From Parapedobacter lycopersici (lineage in GTDB: Bacteria; Bacteroidota; Bacteroidia; Sphingobacteriales; Sphingobacteriaceae), in contig NZ_JAMSLW010000003.1 in NCBI RefSeq assembly GCF_024643285.1, positions 310,001 through 374,000 of the forward strand: a DNA stretch of 64,000 nt, in the 5' to 3' direction. Numbering within the stretch: position 1 is the first letter of the stretch; every line of letters starts with the position of its first letter. A model generated the notes under the pieces. That model did no database searches. It was not told the origin of the DNA and was given only the letters and a program-made list of their open reading frames with translations. The position numbers and the translations under genes were made by a program. Shown here in pieces: positions 1-8,765 of the stretch.

Positions 1-756
1 AGCTTCGGACTGTCTGTCAACAAAACCGTCAGCAAGATCGCCACCGGCGAGGCCAAGCCCTGTGGCGAGCATCATGTTGCAGGTGGTACGGAGAAGCCTT
101 TCCTCGCCCCACTGTCCATCCGCAAGATTCCTATGGTGGGCGAGAAGTCGTACGTACTGCTGCGTAATATGGGCATCCACCGTATCCGCACGCTGCAGGA
201 GATGGAGGTTTTCACGATGCGGCGGGTATTGGGCGAAAATGGGGTAACCATCTGGCGTAAGGCCAACGGGCTGGACGACAGTCCCGTGGTCCCGTTCCGT
301 GAGCAGAAATCGATGAGTAAGGAAACCACTTTCCATCAGGATACCATCGACATTACCCTGCTGCGCCGTACGTTGGTCGGCATGGTAGATGCATTGGCAT
401 TCGATCTCCGGCGCGATGCCAAGCTCACGGGCTGTGTTACGCTGAAAATCCGCTATTCCAATTTTGATACACATACGCAGCAGCTACGCGTCCCGTATAC
501 CAACTCGGACCGGACACTCACCGACACCGTGATGGAGCTGTTCAAGAAGCTGTACAGCCGCCGGATGCTTATCCGGCTCGTCGGCGTCAAGTTCTCGCAC
601 CTTATCCATGGCGCCTATCAGGTAGATTTGTTTAATGACAGCGAGGAGGAAGTGAACCTCATGCAGGCCATGGATCGTATCCGCACACGTTTCGGCGCGC
701 AATACATCATGAAAGGGATCTGCCTGCCGGAGGAGGGGGGTATCCATGCTACTTAA
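1..756 (+). CDS. dinB: DNA polymerase IV (DinB, Y family), 5' end cut off by the window
   Basis: Frame 1 is open from base 1. The first visible residues, around the stretch NKTVSKIATGEAKP, are typical of the region after the palm motifs of Y-family polymerases, and FLAPLSIRKIPMVGEK leads into the helix-hairpin-helix thumb. The C-terminal little-finger domain, about residues 100-251 of the visible part, is complete. The catalytic acidic motifs lie upstream and cannot be checked. The family does error-prone translesion synthesis. The gene overlaps the next polymerase gene by 11 bp, so the two are almost certainly co-transcribed and translationally coupled. The calls to family and partial status are firm; whether the enzyme is active is not visible. 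Confidence 0.93.
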   Translation, partial: SFGLSVNKTVSKIATGEAKPCGEHHVAGGTEKPFLAPLSIRKIPMVGEKSYVLLRNMGIHRIRTLQEMEVFTMRRVLGENGVTIWRKANGLDDSPVVPFREQKSMSKETTFHQDTIDITLLRRTLVGMVDALAFDLRRDAKLTGCVTLKIRYSNFDTHTQQLRVPYTNSDRTLTDTVMELFKKLYSRRMLIRLVGVKFSHLIHGAYQVDLFNDSEEEVNLMQAMDRIRTRFGAQYIMKGICLPEEGGIHAT

Positions 757-3682
757 CGTGCATAGTTATTTTTCGCTGCGTTACGGCACCCTGTCATTGG
801 AGGATTTACTACGCGGTATGCAGCAACACGGTTATGATACGGCCGTGCTCACCGATATCAACAACAGTACCGGTTCGCTGGATTTCCTGCAGAAGGGACG
901 CAAGGAAGGCCTGAATATCCTCGGTGGAATGGAATACCGTAACGGTGATGCCCTGCTGTATATCGGTATTGCGCAGAACAGTGATGGCTTCAGGGAACTC
1001 AATGAACTACGTACGCAGTATAACCGAGCCAATCGCGACCTGCCTGCACGGGCACCGGAGTTCGATAACGTGTACGTTGTTTATCCCTACGGTACGGTCA
1101 ACCCGCGGCAGCTGCGTGACAACGAATACATTGGCGTCCGCCCGGCGGAGCTTACCCGCATCCGCGTGGAACCTGTGGCCCATCAGCAACGGTACGTTAT
1201 GCTGGCCCCCGTCACCTTTGACCCGCAGGAGTACAAGCTCCATAGGCAACTTAGGGCGATCGATCACAACCTGCTGTTCTCCCAGGTGGAACCGCAGATG
1301 CTGGCTGCGGAAAATGAGGTGTTGATACCCAGGACCGAGCTCCTGGCGCTATACCGCGATTTCCCGCAGCTTATCGATAATACCCGCAGGTTACTCGGCA
1401 ACTGCTGCTTCGATTTCGATTTCAAGGTGATAAAAAACAAGCAGGTATTTACGGACAGCCACTATGGCGACAAACAGCGTCTGTATCAGCATACGGCCGA
1501 CGGATTCGCGCGGCGTTACGGAAAAGAGGACCAGACGGCATGGGTGCGCATTACACATGAACTGGAAATTATCGAGCAGCGGCACTTCGCCAGCTATTTC
1601 CTCATCACCGACGATATCTGCCGTTATGCCCGTGAGCGGAACTTTCACTACGTCGGCCGCGGCAGCGGGGCCAACAGTGCCGTGGCCTATTGCCTGGGTA
1701 TTACCGATGTCGACCCCATTGCGCTGCACCTGCCGTTTGAGCGGTTTTTGAATCCCAAACGGGATTCTCCGCCCGATTTTGATATTGACTTCAGTTGGAA
1801 TGAACGGGATGATATATACCGTTACATTTTCAATAAATACCCCTGCACTGCATTAATGGGTACGATGAGCACATTCCGTAGCCGCAGCATCCTGCGCGAA
1901 CTGGGCAAAGTATACGGCCTGCCTAAAGCAGAGATCGACCGGCTTGTGCACGAACCGGAACACGTACTCAACAAGAATGAGGTTACCGATACAATTCTTT
2001 CAGTATACGGCCGTATGGCCGATTTCCCCAACCAGCGTTCCATCCATGCCTCGGGTGTACTCATTTCCGAGCGGCCGCTTACCCACTATGCCGCCATGGA
2101 TTACCCACCCAAGGGACTGCTCACCATACAGCTGGACATGTATGTGGCCGAAAATATCGGCTTCGAGAAATTTGATATCCTCAGTCAGCGCGGCATCGGG
2201 CATATCAAAGACTGCCGGGAGATCGTCAAGGCAAATACCGGGCAAACCATCAGTACCGATAACCCTAAACGTTTCTTTACCGATCCCCGGATCGCCGCGC
2301 AGCTCAGCAGCGCCAACACCATCGGCTGCTTTTACATCGAATCGCCCGGCATGCGGCAGCTGCTCACCAAACTGCGCTGCGACAATTACCCCACCCTTGT
2401 GGCAGCATCCTCCATCATCCGTCCCGGTGTGGCCAGTAGCGGCATGATGGCCGAATACATCAGGCGGCATCACGACCCGACGGCCGTGACGTACCCGCAC
2501 CCTGTATTCCGGGAGCAGCTGGAGGAGACTTACGGCGTGATGGTTTACCAGGAAGACGTGATGAAGGTCGCCAATGCTTACGGCGGACTGGATATGGCCG
2601 ATGCCGACGTGTTGCGACGTATGATGAGTGGCAAGTACCGCGATAAGAAACCCCTGACCGAGATTGAAGACAGGTTCTTCGCCAATTGCGGGGCGCGTGG
2701 TTATGACAAACAGGTTAGCCGCGAAATCTGGCGGCAGATGGAGAGCTTCGCGGGCTACAGCTTCAACAAGGCACACTCCGCGTCTTTCGCCGTGGAGAGC
2801 TACCAGAGTCTCTACCTGAAAACTTATTATCCCAGGGAGTTCATGGTGGCCGTGCTCAACAACTACGGAGGTTTTTACAACCGGAAAGTTTATGTTAATG
2901 AAGCCAGAAGGGCAGGGGCGGAGCTTCACCTGCCGTGTGTAAACCACAGCGTTTTCAACACCACGATATATGGCAGCGACATCTACCTTGGTTTCGACTG
3001 CCTGCTCCACCTGGAAGATCGGCTTGCACGCCGCATACCCGAAGCGCGTGCAGAACACGGTAATTACACCAGTCTGGAGAATTTTGTGCTGCGCACCGGA
3101 GCTGCGCTGGAGCAGCTGGTTGTACTTATCCGCTGCGGGGCGCTGCGGTTCACGGGGATAGAAAAGAAAGCGCTGCTCTGGGAAGCCCACCTGTTGCTGT
3201 CGGGTAACAGGCGGTCGGGCGCGGAGGGTGCGCCACCGCTGTTTGAGAGCCTGCGCCGCAAACCCGTATTGCCCCGGCTGGAGACCTCGCCCGTGGAAGA
3301 CCTGTATGACGAGCTGGAACTCATTGGGTTCCCTGTATCAGGCAGTACGTTTGACCTGGCCCGGAGTAACTACCGCGGCGAGGTAATGGCGGCCGATCTG
3401 CTTGCGTACGAAGGCCGGACCATCCGCATGGTCGGCGATTTTGTAATCGATAAAAAAACGCGGACTAAACGGGGCGATGTAATGAAGTTTGGTACGTGGT
3501 TCGACGCGCGGGGTGATTTCTTTGATACGGTGCATTTCCCGCAAACGCTGCATCAGTACCCGCTGCGGGGCACCGGCCTATACCTTATTGAGGGTAAAGT
3601 GGTGGTCGATTTTGGCTGCCCAACGCTGGAAGTTACCCGCTGTGCAAAAATGCCGCTCAAGGCCGACCCCAGGAGTGAATAA
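746..3682 (+). CDS. DnaE-like DNA polymerase III alpha subunit (error-prone type, partner of DinB)
   Basis: This 978-residue C-family polymerase starts inside the end of dinB. The N-terminal PHP domain begins with NVHSYFSLRYGT, but the usual TDH metal motif reads LTDINN, so the PHP site looks degenerate. The palm carries PPDFDIDF, which supplies the two catalytic aspartates, and EKFDILSQRG, which supplies the third. Helix-hairpin-helix regions and an OB fold (about residues 880-970) follow. It is shorter than a replicative DnaE (about 1160 residues) and resembles the accessory DnaE2/ImuC lineage. With DinB it forms a two-gene translesion cassette, distinct from the imuA-imuB-dnaE2 set about 40 kb away. 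The family call is firm; the damage-tolerance role is inferred from context. Confidence 0.9.
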   Translation: MLLNVHSYFSLRYGTLSLEDLLRGMQQHGYDTAVLTDINNSTGSLDFLQKGRKEGLNILGGMEYRNGDALLYIGIAQNSDGFRELNELRTQYNRANRDLPARAPEFDNVYVVYPYGTVNPRQLRDNEYIGVRPAELTRIRVEPVAHQQRYVMLAPVTFDPQEYKLHRQLRAIDHNLLFSQVEPQMLAAENEVLIPRTELLALYRDFPQLIDNTRRLLGNCCFDFDFKVIKNKQVFTDSHYGDKQRLYQHTADGFARRYGKEDQTAWVRITHELEIIEQRHFASYFLITDDICRYARERNFHYVGRGSGANSAVAYCLGITDVDPIALHLPFERFLNPKRDSPPDFDIDFSWNERDDIYRYIFNKYPCTALMGTMSTFRSRSILRELGKVYGLPKAEIDRLVHEPEHVLNKNEVTDTILSVYGRMADFPNQRSIHASGVLISERPLTHYAAMDYPPKGLLTIQLDMYVAENIGFEKFDILSQRGIGHIKDCREIVKANTGQTISTDNPKRFFTDPRIAAQLSSANTIGCFYIESPGMRQLLTKLRCDNYPTLVAASSIIRPGVASSGMMAEYIRRHHDPTAVTYPHPVFREQLEETYGVMVYQEDVMKVANAYGGLDMADADVLRRMMSGKYRDKKPLTEIEDRFFANCGARGYDKQVSREIWRQMESFAGYSFNKAHSASFAVESYQSLYLKTYYPREFMVAVLNNYGGFYNRKVYVNEARRAGAELHLPCVNHSVFNTTIYGSDIYLGFDCLLHLEDRLARRIPEARAEHGNYTSLENFVLRTGAALEQLVVLIRCGALRFTGIEKKALLWEAHLLLSGNRRSGAEGAPPLFESLRRKPVLPRLETSPVEDLYDELELIGFPVSGSTFDLARSNYRGEVMAADLLAYEGRTIRMVGDFVIDKKTRTKRGDVMKFGTWFDARGDFFDTVHFPQTLHQYPLRGTGLYLIEGKVVVDFGCPTLEVTRCAKMPLKADPRSE

Positions 3683-3731
3683 TGAATACATCATCAATTA
3701 AGCGAAACAATAACGTTAAACATTAATAATT

Positions 3732-4109
3732 ATGGAACATGCAATTTTAGGACTCCGTACCACCATTTACCAGGTCGCGGACATCACGTTGGCTAAAAGC
3801 TGGTACGCCGCAGCATTCGGTACCCAGCCGTATTTCGATGAACCCTTTTACGTCGGTTTCAATATCGGCGGCTATGAGCTGGGCCTACAGCCCGAACGCA
3901 CCGCACCGGAAAATAAGGCCGAGAGCGGGGTCGCCTATTGGGGTGTAGAAGATCTCCGCGGGGCGTACCTCCACTTCATCAAATCAGGTGCAGTGGCATT
4001 TGAGGAACCCACTGATGTCGGTGGCGGCATTGCCGTGGCCAAAGTCAAGGACCCGTGGGACAATATTATCGGGCTGATCTATAACCCGCATTTTGTCGTA
4101 GGGAAGTAG
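3732..4109 (+). CDS. VOC-family (glyoxalase/dioxygenase-fold) protein
   Basis: This 125-residue protein has the paired beta-alpha-beta-beta-beta modules of the vicinal oxygen chelate fold. The N-terminus reads ILGLRTTIYQVADITLAKSW and the C-terminal module ends with VKDPWDNIIGLIYNP, the common D-P-x-G/D-N signature. Members include glyoxalases, metal-dependent dioxygenases and antibiotic-binding proteins, so the substrate cannot be assigned. It starts 49 bp after the polymerase stop and converges on the glycosidase gene. Confidence 0.85.
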   Translation: MEHAILGLRTTIYQVADITLAKSWYAAAFGTQPYFDEPFYVGFNIGGYELGLQPERTAPENKAESGVAYWGVEDLRGAYLHFIKSGAVAFEEPTDVGGGIAVAKVKDPWDNIIGLIYNPHFVVGK

Positions 4110-4151
4110 CTGCGGTATTTGTGTAGCGGCACAGCTAATGCAGTCGGCATG

Positions 4152-5711
4152 CTAAGGTTTAATAAATACAGGCGATCCGGTTAATGAAATGGTATTGGTT
4201 ACGCTGGTCTGTTTATTTTCCCAATCGAACTGTGTAGCCGTTTTAATGGCCAGGGATGCGGGGAAACTGTACTGCGCGGCGGCAGTTTCCGACGCATTGC
4301 CGGTTTTGGCCCACAGCACATATAGGTAGTCGTCATTGGCGGCACTATAAAAAGCCCCGCCGTCAACATTGGATGGCAGTTGCAATGCAGCCGTTGCAGC
4401 CGGGTCGTATTGCCGGGAGGCCAATAAACCACTCACCGTGCGCCATGCGATACCCCCGGGTGTAATGGTTGCCTGGTAAGGACCGGATGTAATTTGTTGG
4501 TAAAAACCCATCACCTGGTACGGGTCGGTGGCTTGGGCCAAAGGCACGTTCTCGGAAGGACCGTAGATGTACAGTCCGTTGATGCCCGCTTTTTGCGCCA
4601 CTATGGCGGCTTTTATTAAAAAATTCCGCTGTACCTCGTCACTGCCAACGTAGTTGCCAATGGCTTTACGGGGAACGTTGGTTTCGGTCACGATGAATGT
4701 TTTTGCAGGGTTTGCCGTTCCATTGTAGGCGTATTTATCCAGCACCGCCTGGAACTCATTTTTAAGATTAATAACAGCAGCAGCGGCTGCATCCGAATTA
4801 CGGTTATTTCCCAATGAATACATCGGATATACGTGGTAACTTAACCCCTCGAACCAATCACCGCCCTTTTTGGGATAATCGGCGCTCACGCCTCCGCCAT
4901 TGGGGTTATCCGTATTGCGTAATACCGCATCCAGAAAGCCGGGATAACCCAGACCACCTACGCAAACCACGCCATCCTTATCCAGTTGCTTAACGATCTC
5001 ATACGTAATCCGGAGCATGCGTACATACGACTGTACCGGTGCGGCAAAATTGGGTAAATCGCAGGGACTGGGGTCTGACTGCGCCCAGGTCTGGCTTGCA
5101 GGCCAGTTGTTAGTATAATCCGGTTCATTCCAGACCTCCCAGTACTTTACATAAGGTCCGTAGGTCTTTACCGTATGGTAAACATAGCTGGCGTAATAAT
5201 TATTGGGATTTACCTCTCCGGCGGCAGACCATATTGGTTCATATAGGTTGGCAAAAGTTTGCGACTGCACACCATTACAGTAACTTTTCTGTTCCCGGTG
5301 CCCATCCGCAGGCCCATTGAGAAAAACGGCGTGGTCCCTACCGCCCAGCTGGCGGTACATTTCAAAAGCGTTAACCCGGATGTCGTATCCCCATTCCTGT
5401 ACAAAACGGTCGTATAGCGCGGGGCGCAGGCTGTTTACTCCCGCACCGGCAATATTTTTTGCCGGATTACCCATTAATAGTTCGGCCAGCTGCTCGTCGG
5501 ACCAGCCCGCGTAACTGCCCATGTTGGAACCGTACAGGAACAACCCGTTTAAGTCGGAAGGTCCGGGGCCGGGAGGGGGAGACGGGTCAGGATTTGGATT
5601 GTCAGGATTCGAACTGTCGGGAGGAGAAACGATATCCGCCTTTTTCTTCGTACATGAACCCAAAGACAGGGTCAGGAATAATAAACAAAGAAGATAAATT
5701 CCACGAAACAT
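4152..5711 (-). CDS. Glycoside hydrolase-like lipoprotein (clan GH-A fold, GH39/GH5-like)
   Basis: The protein has about 519 residues. A signal peptide ends in lipobox LGSC, followed by a Ser/Pro/Asp-rich linker (PNPDPSPPPGPGP), so it is probably a surface lipoprotein. The catalytic region shows WEVWNEPDY, the Asn-Glu-Pro acid/base motif of clan GH-A, and later FIVTETNVPRK with the likely nucleophile Glu. A C-terminal beta-sandwich (about 420-519) fits GH39 and related families. I chose the ATG at 5711 (MFRGIYLL) over an in-frame TTG six bases upstream. The polysaccharide substrate is unknown. The clan call is good; the exact GH family is not certain. Confidence 0.75.
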   Translation of the reverse strand: MFRGIYLLCLLFLTLSLGSCTKKKADIVSPPDSSNPDNPNPDPSPPPGPGPSDLNGLFLYGSNMGSYAGWSDEQLAELLMGNPAKNIAGAGVNSLRPALYDRFVQEWGYDIRVNAFEMYRQLGGRDHAVFLNGPADGHREQKSYCNGVQSQTFANLYEPIWSAAGEVNPNNYYASYVYHTVKTYGPYVKYWEVWNEPDYTNNWPASQTWAQSDPSPCDLPNFAAPVQSYVRMLRITYEIVKQLDKDGVVCVGGLGYPGFLDAVLRNTDNPNGGGVSADYPKKGGDWFEGLSYHVYPMYSLGNNRNSDAAAAAVINLKNEFQAVLDKYAYNGTANPAKTFIVTETNVPRKAIGNYVGSDEVQRNFLIKAAIVAQKAGINGLYIYGPSENVPLAQATDPYQVMGFYQQITSGPYQATITPGGIAWRTVSGLLASRQYDPAATAALQLPSNVDGGAFYSAANDDYLYVLWAKTGNASETAAAQYSFPASLAIKTATQFDWENKQTSVTNTISLTGSPVFIKP

Positions 5712-5717
5712 GTACAA

Positions 5718-6123
5718 TTGTTTAAGTTGTGTTGATGTAAACCGCTATACTGTTTTCAATGCAACGCAGGTTGTATGAAAAAGCCTTCGGATAAACTCAA
5801 ATTTTGTACCAAACTATCTATCCTCCGGCATCGACCGGTCACCCTGCTGTCGGGTCAATGCCGACTCCTTCCCCGTGTTATGAATCTGCGGATATTCAAA
5901 AGTGTCCGTTATCACCGGCTCTGTCCGCCTTATACTTAAGCGACTTTGAATATCCTTATCTAGGTATTTGAAGGTGTATCATACGTTTAAAAACGCGAAG
6001 AATAAGTCTGTATAAATTATAAATCAACGAGATAACAAAAGCATGGGTAAAATTTATTTGTAATATTGTGTCTGTTTAATCGTCATATAAAAAGATAAAG
6101 CGTGCAAAATAAATGATTAAAAG
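5718..6123. promoter_or_regulatory. Intergenic region with two inverted repeats between divergent genes
   Basis: This 400-bp stretch holds no gene. Two structures are visible. One is an imperfect hairpin at 5826-5863, with arms CGGCAT-c-GACC and GGTC-a-ATGCCG. The other is a perfect 11-bp inverted repeat with arms GGATATTCAAA at 5890-5900 and TTTGAATATCC at 5945-5955. They lie between the divergent glycosidase and AraC genes, so they could be regulator sites or leader structures. No clear TAnnTTTG box was found for either gene. Confidence 0.4.
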
Positions 6124-6903
6124 TTGATAGATCCCACGACAATCATAGCCGATCACGATTTGGAACTATTCGTTAAGGAAGTTTTTGTATTGGAACAAAC
6201 GGCCGGTCCAAAAAAATCCAAGCTTCCGTTTTTTGCGGATGGCTATCCGGGAATTGTGTACCTTCAATCCGAAAAAGGTGTACTGCTTCCAAAGAAAAAA
6301 ATACTTACCTCCTTTTTCCTGTATGGGCAGATGATCGAACCCTTTGAGCTGTTGATCACAGGCCCTTATTTAATGATCGTTTTTCAGTTATACCCCGTTA
6401 CTTCCAAGTTGTTGTTTGATGTTGATCCCAAAAAGTTAAATGACGACTGTTATGATCTTTCCAACCTCCGGTGGGCGGCGGTGGAAAACCCGTTGGAGGC
6501 GTTGGATGCCGCTTCCAAAATAAGCCAGCAGCTTGAAATTGCGGCCCGGTTTCTTTCGGAATTAGCCCGGGAAAAAGGAATGGAAGAATACCGGGAAATT
6601 CAGCAAGCCATCCAGGTGATCATGGATCATAAAGGTACCATTGCTGTCAATGACCTGGCCAGGCACCTCCATGCCACCGAAAGAACATTACGGCGAAAGT
6701 TCAGCCGCTATGTCGGAATATCCCCAAAGAAATTCGCGAAAATAATACAGTTCCAAACCTCATTGGAACAGCTCTCCACGGGTGATTTTTCAAAACTGAC
6801 CGATGTAGTTTATGAAAACGGCTACGCCGACCAGTCGCATTTTATACGAAACATAAAGAAATTCACGGGTAAAAGACCTTTGCAGTTAAAAAAACCGCAA
6901 TAA
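6124..6903 (+). CDS. AraC-family transcriptional regulator
   Basis: This 259-residue protein has an N-terminal ligand-sensing region (about 1-150, DUF6597-like) and a C-terminal double helix-turn-helix. The first HTH contains LARHLHATERTLRRKFSRYV. The second contains VVYENGYADQSHFIRNIKKF, the usual AraC signature. A stop lies just upstream and there is no ATG until about residue 70, so translation probably starts at the TTG at 6124. It is divergent from the glycosidase gene and could regulate it; the link is only positional. Confidence 0.87.
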   Translation: MIDPTTIIADHDLELFVKEVFVLEQTAGPKKSKLPFFADGYPGIVYLQSEKGVLLPKKKILTSFFLYGQMIEPFELLITGPYLMIVFQLYPVTSKLLFDVDPKKLNDDCYDLSNLRWAAVENPLEALDAASKISQQLEIAARFLSELAREKGMEEYREIQQAIQVIMDHKGTIAVNDLARHLHATERTLRRKFSRYVGISPKKFAKIIQFQTSLEQLSTGDFSKLTDVVYENGYADQSHFIRNIKKFTGKRPLQLKKPQ

Positions 6904-6977
6904 TCGCTTTGACCGATTTGTTCAATTTCTGGTTTTATCCTTCCCGTACCTTTATTCCAGGTTTTAAATTGAAAAAT

Positions 6978-7130
6978 ATGGAAAACGAAGTTTTGGTATT
7001 TGGAACCTGTTTAACCCCCGATGACAGCTACGCCATCCGGATAGCGATGGCCTTAATCATAACCATTGGGTTGATCGCCTGTGCCTTTCCTATGAACGAG
7101 ATTCCGGTACGCATGGGCGTTACGAAATAG
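6978..7130 (+). CDS. Possible small membrane protein (50 residues)
   Basis: From an ATG at 6978 there is a 50-codon ORF with one strongly hydrophobic segment (AIRIAMALIITIGLIACAF). The frame continues upstream to a TTG at 6909, just after the AraC stop. I recognise no family. It may be a real single-span membrane peptide or chance coding in a 300-bp gap between two AraC genes. Confidence 0.25.
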   Translation: MENEVLVFGTCLTPDDSYAIRIAMALIITIGLIACAFPMNEIPVRMGVTK

Positions 7131-7215
7131 AAATAACGGCTAAGCGTATCCGGGATTTCCTGTCCCTCCTGCAAAGCCGGTGCGGCGGAATCCGTCGAAA
7201 AGTGTAACTTCGGGC

Positions 7216-8040
7216 ATGCTTATTCAGGTCAGCGCCGTTCACCCGCAAATTCAACATCAACCGGAAGACAGTCCGCTGTACCAGGTTTTTTTGCTTCCCG
7301 ATCCCGTGGAGGCAGTGATCGACTTCACCCTGTACCGAACTGATTCCGCATCGCTGCTGTTCCTTAGCCCTTACCAACATTTAACCTGGAAAAGGCCATT
7401 TTCACAACCGGTTATGCAGGTCTTATTTCATGGCGATTTTTACTGCATCGAGTACCACAAAAAGGAAGTGGCATGCAATGGATTGCTGTTTAATAATATT
7501 TACCTCCAGCCCTTTGTAACCGTTCCTGCTGTAACGTATCGTGAAATTGAGCGCATCATCCAGCGAATGGATAACGAGCTGGGTAATGACACGCCATTTT
7601 CGGCAGCCGTCCTAAAAGCATACCTCCAGCTTATTCTGGCATTGTCAAGCAAGGAAAAAAGGCAGCAGGTCGACCTCGATGTCGTTGCCGAAGGAGCGGA
7701 TATGCCGGAAGGGGCTGCCTTTCAGCAGTTGCTTGAGGCTAACTTTTCGGCACAGCGATCCGTGAATTTCTATGCCGAAAAGATGAACCTGACGTCCGAT
7801 GTGTTCAGCCGGAAAATAAAAAGCCAGCTGGGTAGGTTACCATCAGCACTTATCCGGGAACGCGTGGTGCTGGAATCCAAGAAGCTCCTGCACCTCACGT
7901 ACCTGTCGGTTAAGGAAATAGCCCTGAAACTGCATTTTGATGACGAACATTATTTCAGCAGGTACTTTAAAAAGTACGTTGGTGTCTCACCCACTGATTT
8001 CCGGTTACAGGTCGGTATTTCCATCGCCGCATCAAAATAA
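7216..8040 (+). CDS. AraC-family transcriptional regulator
   Basis: The protein has about 274 residues from the ATG at 7216 (MLIQVSAVHP). An in-frame GTG at 7180 lies upstream, but a TAACTTCG box, close to the TAnnTTTG -7 consensus, ends just before the ATG and favours the downstream start. The C-terminus carries the AraC double HTH, with EIALKLHFDDEHYFSRYFKKYVGVSP as its core. It sits 70 bp before an RclC-like DUF417 gene on the same strand. In E. coli the AraC-type RclR controls rclABC in response to reactive chlorine; a similar link here is an inference. Confidence 0.87.
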   Translation: MLIQVSAVHPQIQHQPEDSPLYQVFLLPDPVEAVIDFTLYRTDSASLLFLSPYQHLTWKRPFSQPVMQVLFHGDFYCIEYHKKEVACNGLLFNNIYLQPFVTVPAVTYREIERIIQRMDNELGNDTPFSAAVLKAYLQLILALSSKEKRQQVDLDVVAEGADMPEGAAFQQLLEANFSAQRSVNFYAEKMNLTSDVFSRKIKSQLGRLPSALIRERVVLESKKLLHLTYLSVKEIALKLHFDDEHYFSRYFKKYVGVSPTDFRLQVGISIAASK

Positions 8041-8088
8041 TCCATTACAAATACGCTTTTGTCCATTTATCGGCGCGGTTGTACCTGC

Positions 8089-8096
8089 TATCTTCG
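8089..8096 (+). promoter_or_regulatory. Promoter -7 box (TATCTTCG) for the DUF417 gene
   Basis: TATCTTCG is one base from the Bacteroidota -7 consensus TAnnTTTG and ends 13 bp before the ATG at 8110. It argues against the upstream TTG at 8059 as start codon. No convincing -33 TTG at the usual spacing is seen. Confidence 0.5.
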
Positions 8097-8109
8097 TACT
8101 GAAAATAGC

Positions 8110-8685
8110 ATGCGTATGAATTCGATACTACACACCCTTGCCGGCGCACAGCGGAACCTCGTTCATCTGTTGCGCATCTCCATTTTTATCGTTATGGCGT
8201 GGATCGGTGGACTCAAGGCCTTTCAATATGAGGCCGATGGCATCGTGCCGTTCGTTGCAAACAGTCCGCTGATGCAGTTTTTCTATTCGAAGGATGCCCC
8301 GGAATACCAGCAATATAAGAATCCCGAGGGAAAGACAGTCACGAAAAATATCGAATGGCACAAGGCAAATAGAACCTACCTTTTTTCGTATGGCCTGGGT
8401 ACGGTTATTGTCCTGATCGGATTGCTCACCCTGGCCGGGATCTGGTGGCCGGGGTTGGGGCTGGTCGGCGGACTTCTTACGTTCCTGATGTCGCTGGTCA
8501 CATTATCTTTCCTGATCACCACCCCGGAAGTATACGTGCCGAACCTGGGGGGAGATTTTCCCACCCCGCATTACGGGTTTCCCTACCTCTCGGGGGCCGG
8601 ACGATTGGTGCTAAAAGACGTGATTATGTTGGCAGCGGGACTGATTACCGCGTCGGATGCCGCGCAGCGGCTGCTCCAACGCTAA
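8110..8685 (+). CDS. DUF417 / RclC (YkgB)-like inner-membrane protein
   Basis: The protein has about 191 residues and four predicted membrane spans. It has the DUF417 signature: an N-terminal amphipathic start, then LRISIFIVMAWIGGLKAFQY, then EADGIVPFVANSPLM. E. coli RclC belongs to this family and is part of the reactive-chlorine resistance regulon, though its activity is not known. The start is the ATG at 8110 (a second lies at 8116), set by the promoter box just upstream. The preceding AraC gene is the obvious candidate regulator. Confidence 0.85.
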   Translation: MRMNSILHTLAGAQRNLVHLLRISIFIVMAWIGGLKAFQYEADGIVPFVANSPLMQFFYSKDAPEYQQYKNPEGKTVTKNIEWHKANRTYLFSYGLGTVIVLIGLLTLAGIWWPGLGLVGGLLTFLMSLVTLSFLITTPEVYVPNLGGDFPTPHYGFPYLSGAGRLVLKDVIMLAAGLITASDAAQRLLQR

Positions 8686-8730
8686 GCTGTCTTTTCATGC
8701 AGTGGCCTGTTTCGCAAAACGAATAATCGT

Positions 8731-8738
8731 TACCTTTG
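8731..8738 (+). promoter_or_regulatory. Promoter -7 box (TACCTTTG) for the LLM oxidoreductase gene
   Basis: A perfect TAnnTTTG match 27 bp before the ATG at 8766, in the gap after the DUF417 stop. It implies separate transcription of the oxidoreductase gene. Confidence 0.6.
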
Positions 8739-8765
8739 TAAACCGCAGTACCCAAAAGCGAGCTT

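Noticed and set aside
2000-3190. 396-codon open frame on the minus strand
   Set aside because: It lies wholly inside the dnaE-like gene, has no domain, and reflects GC-rich antisense codon bias.
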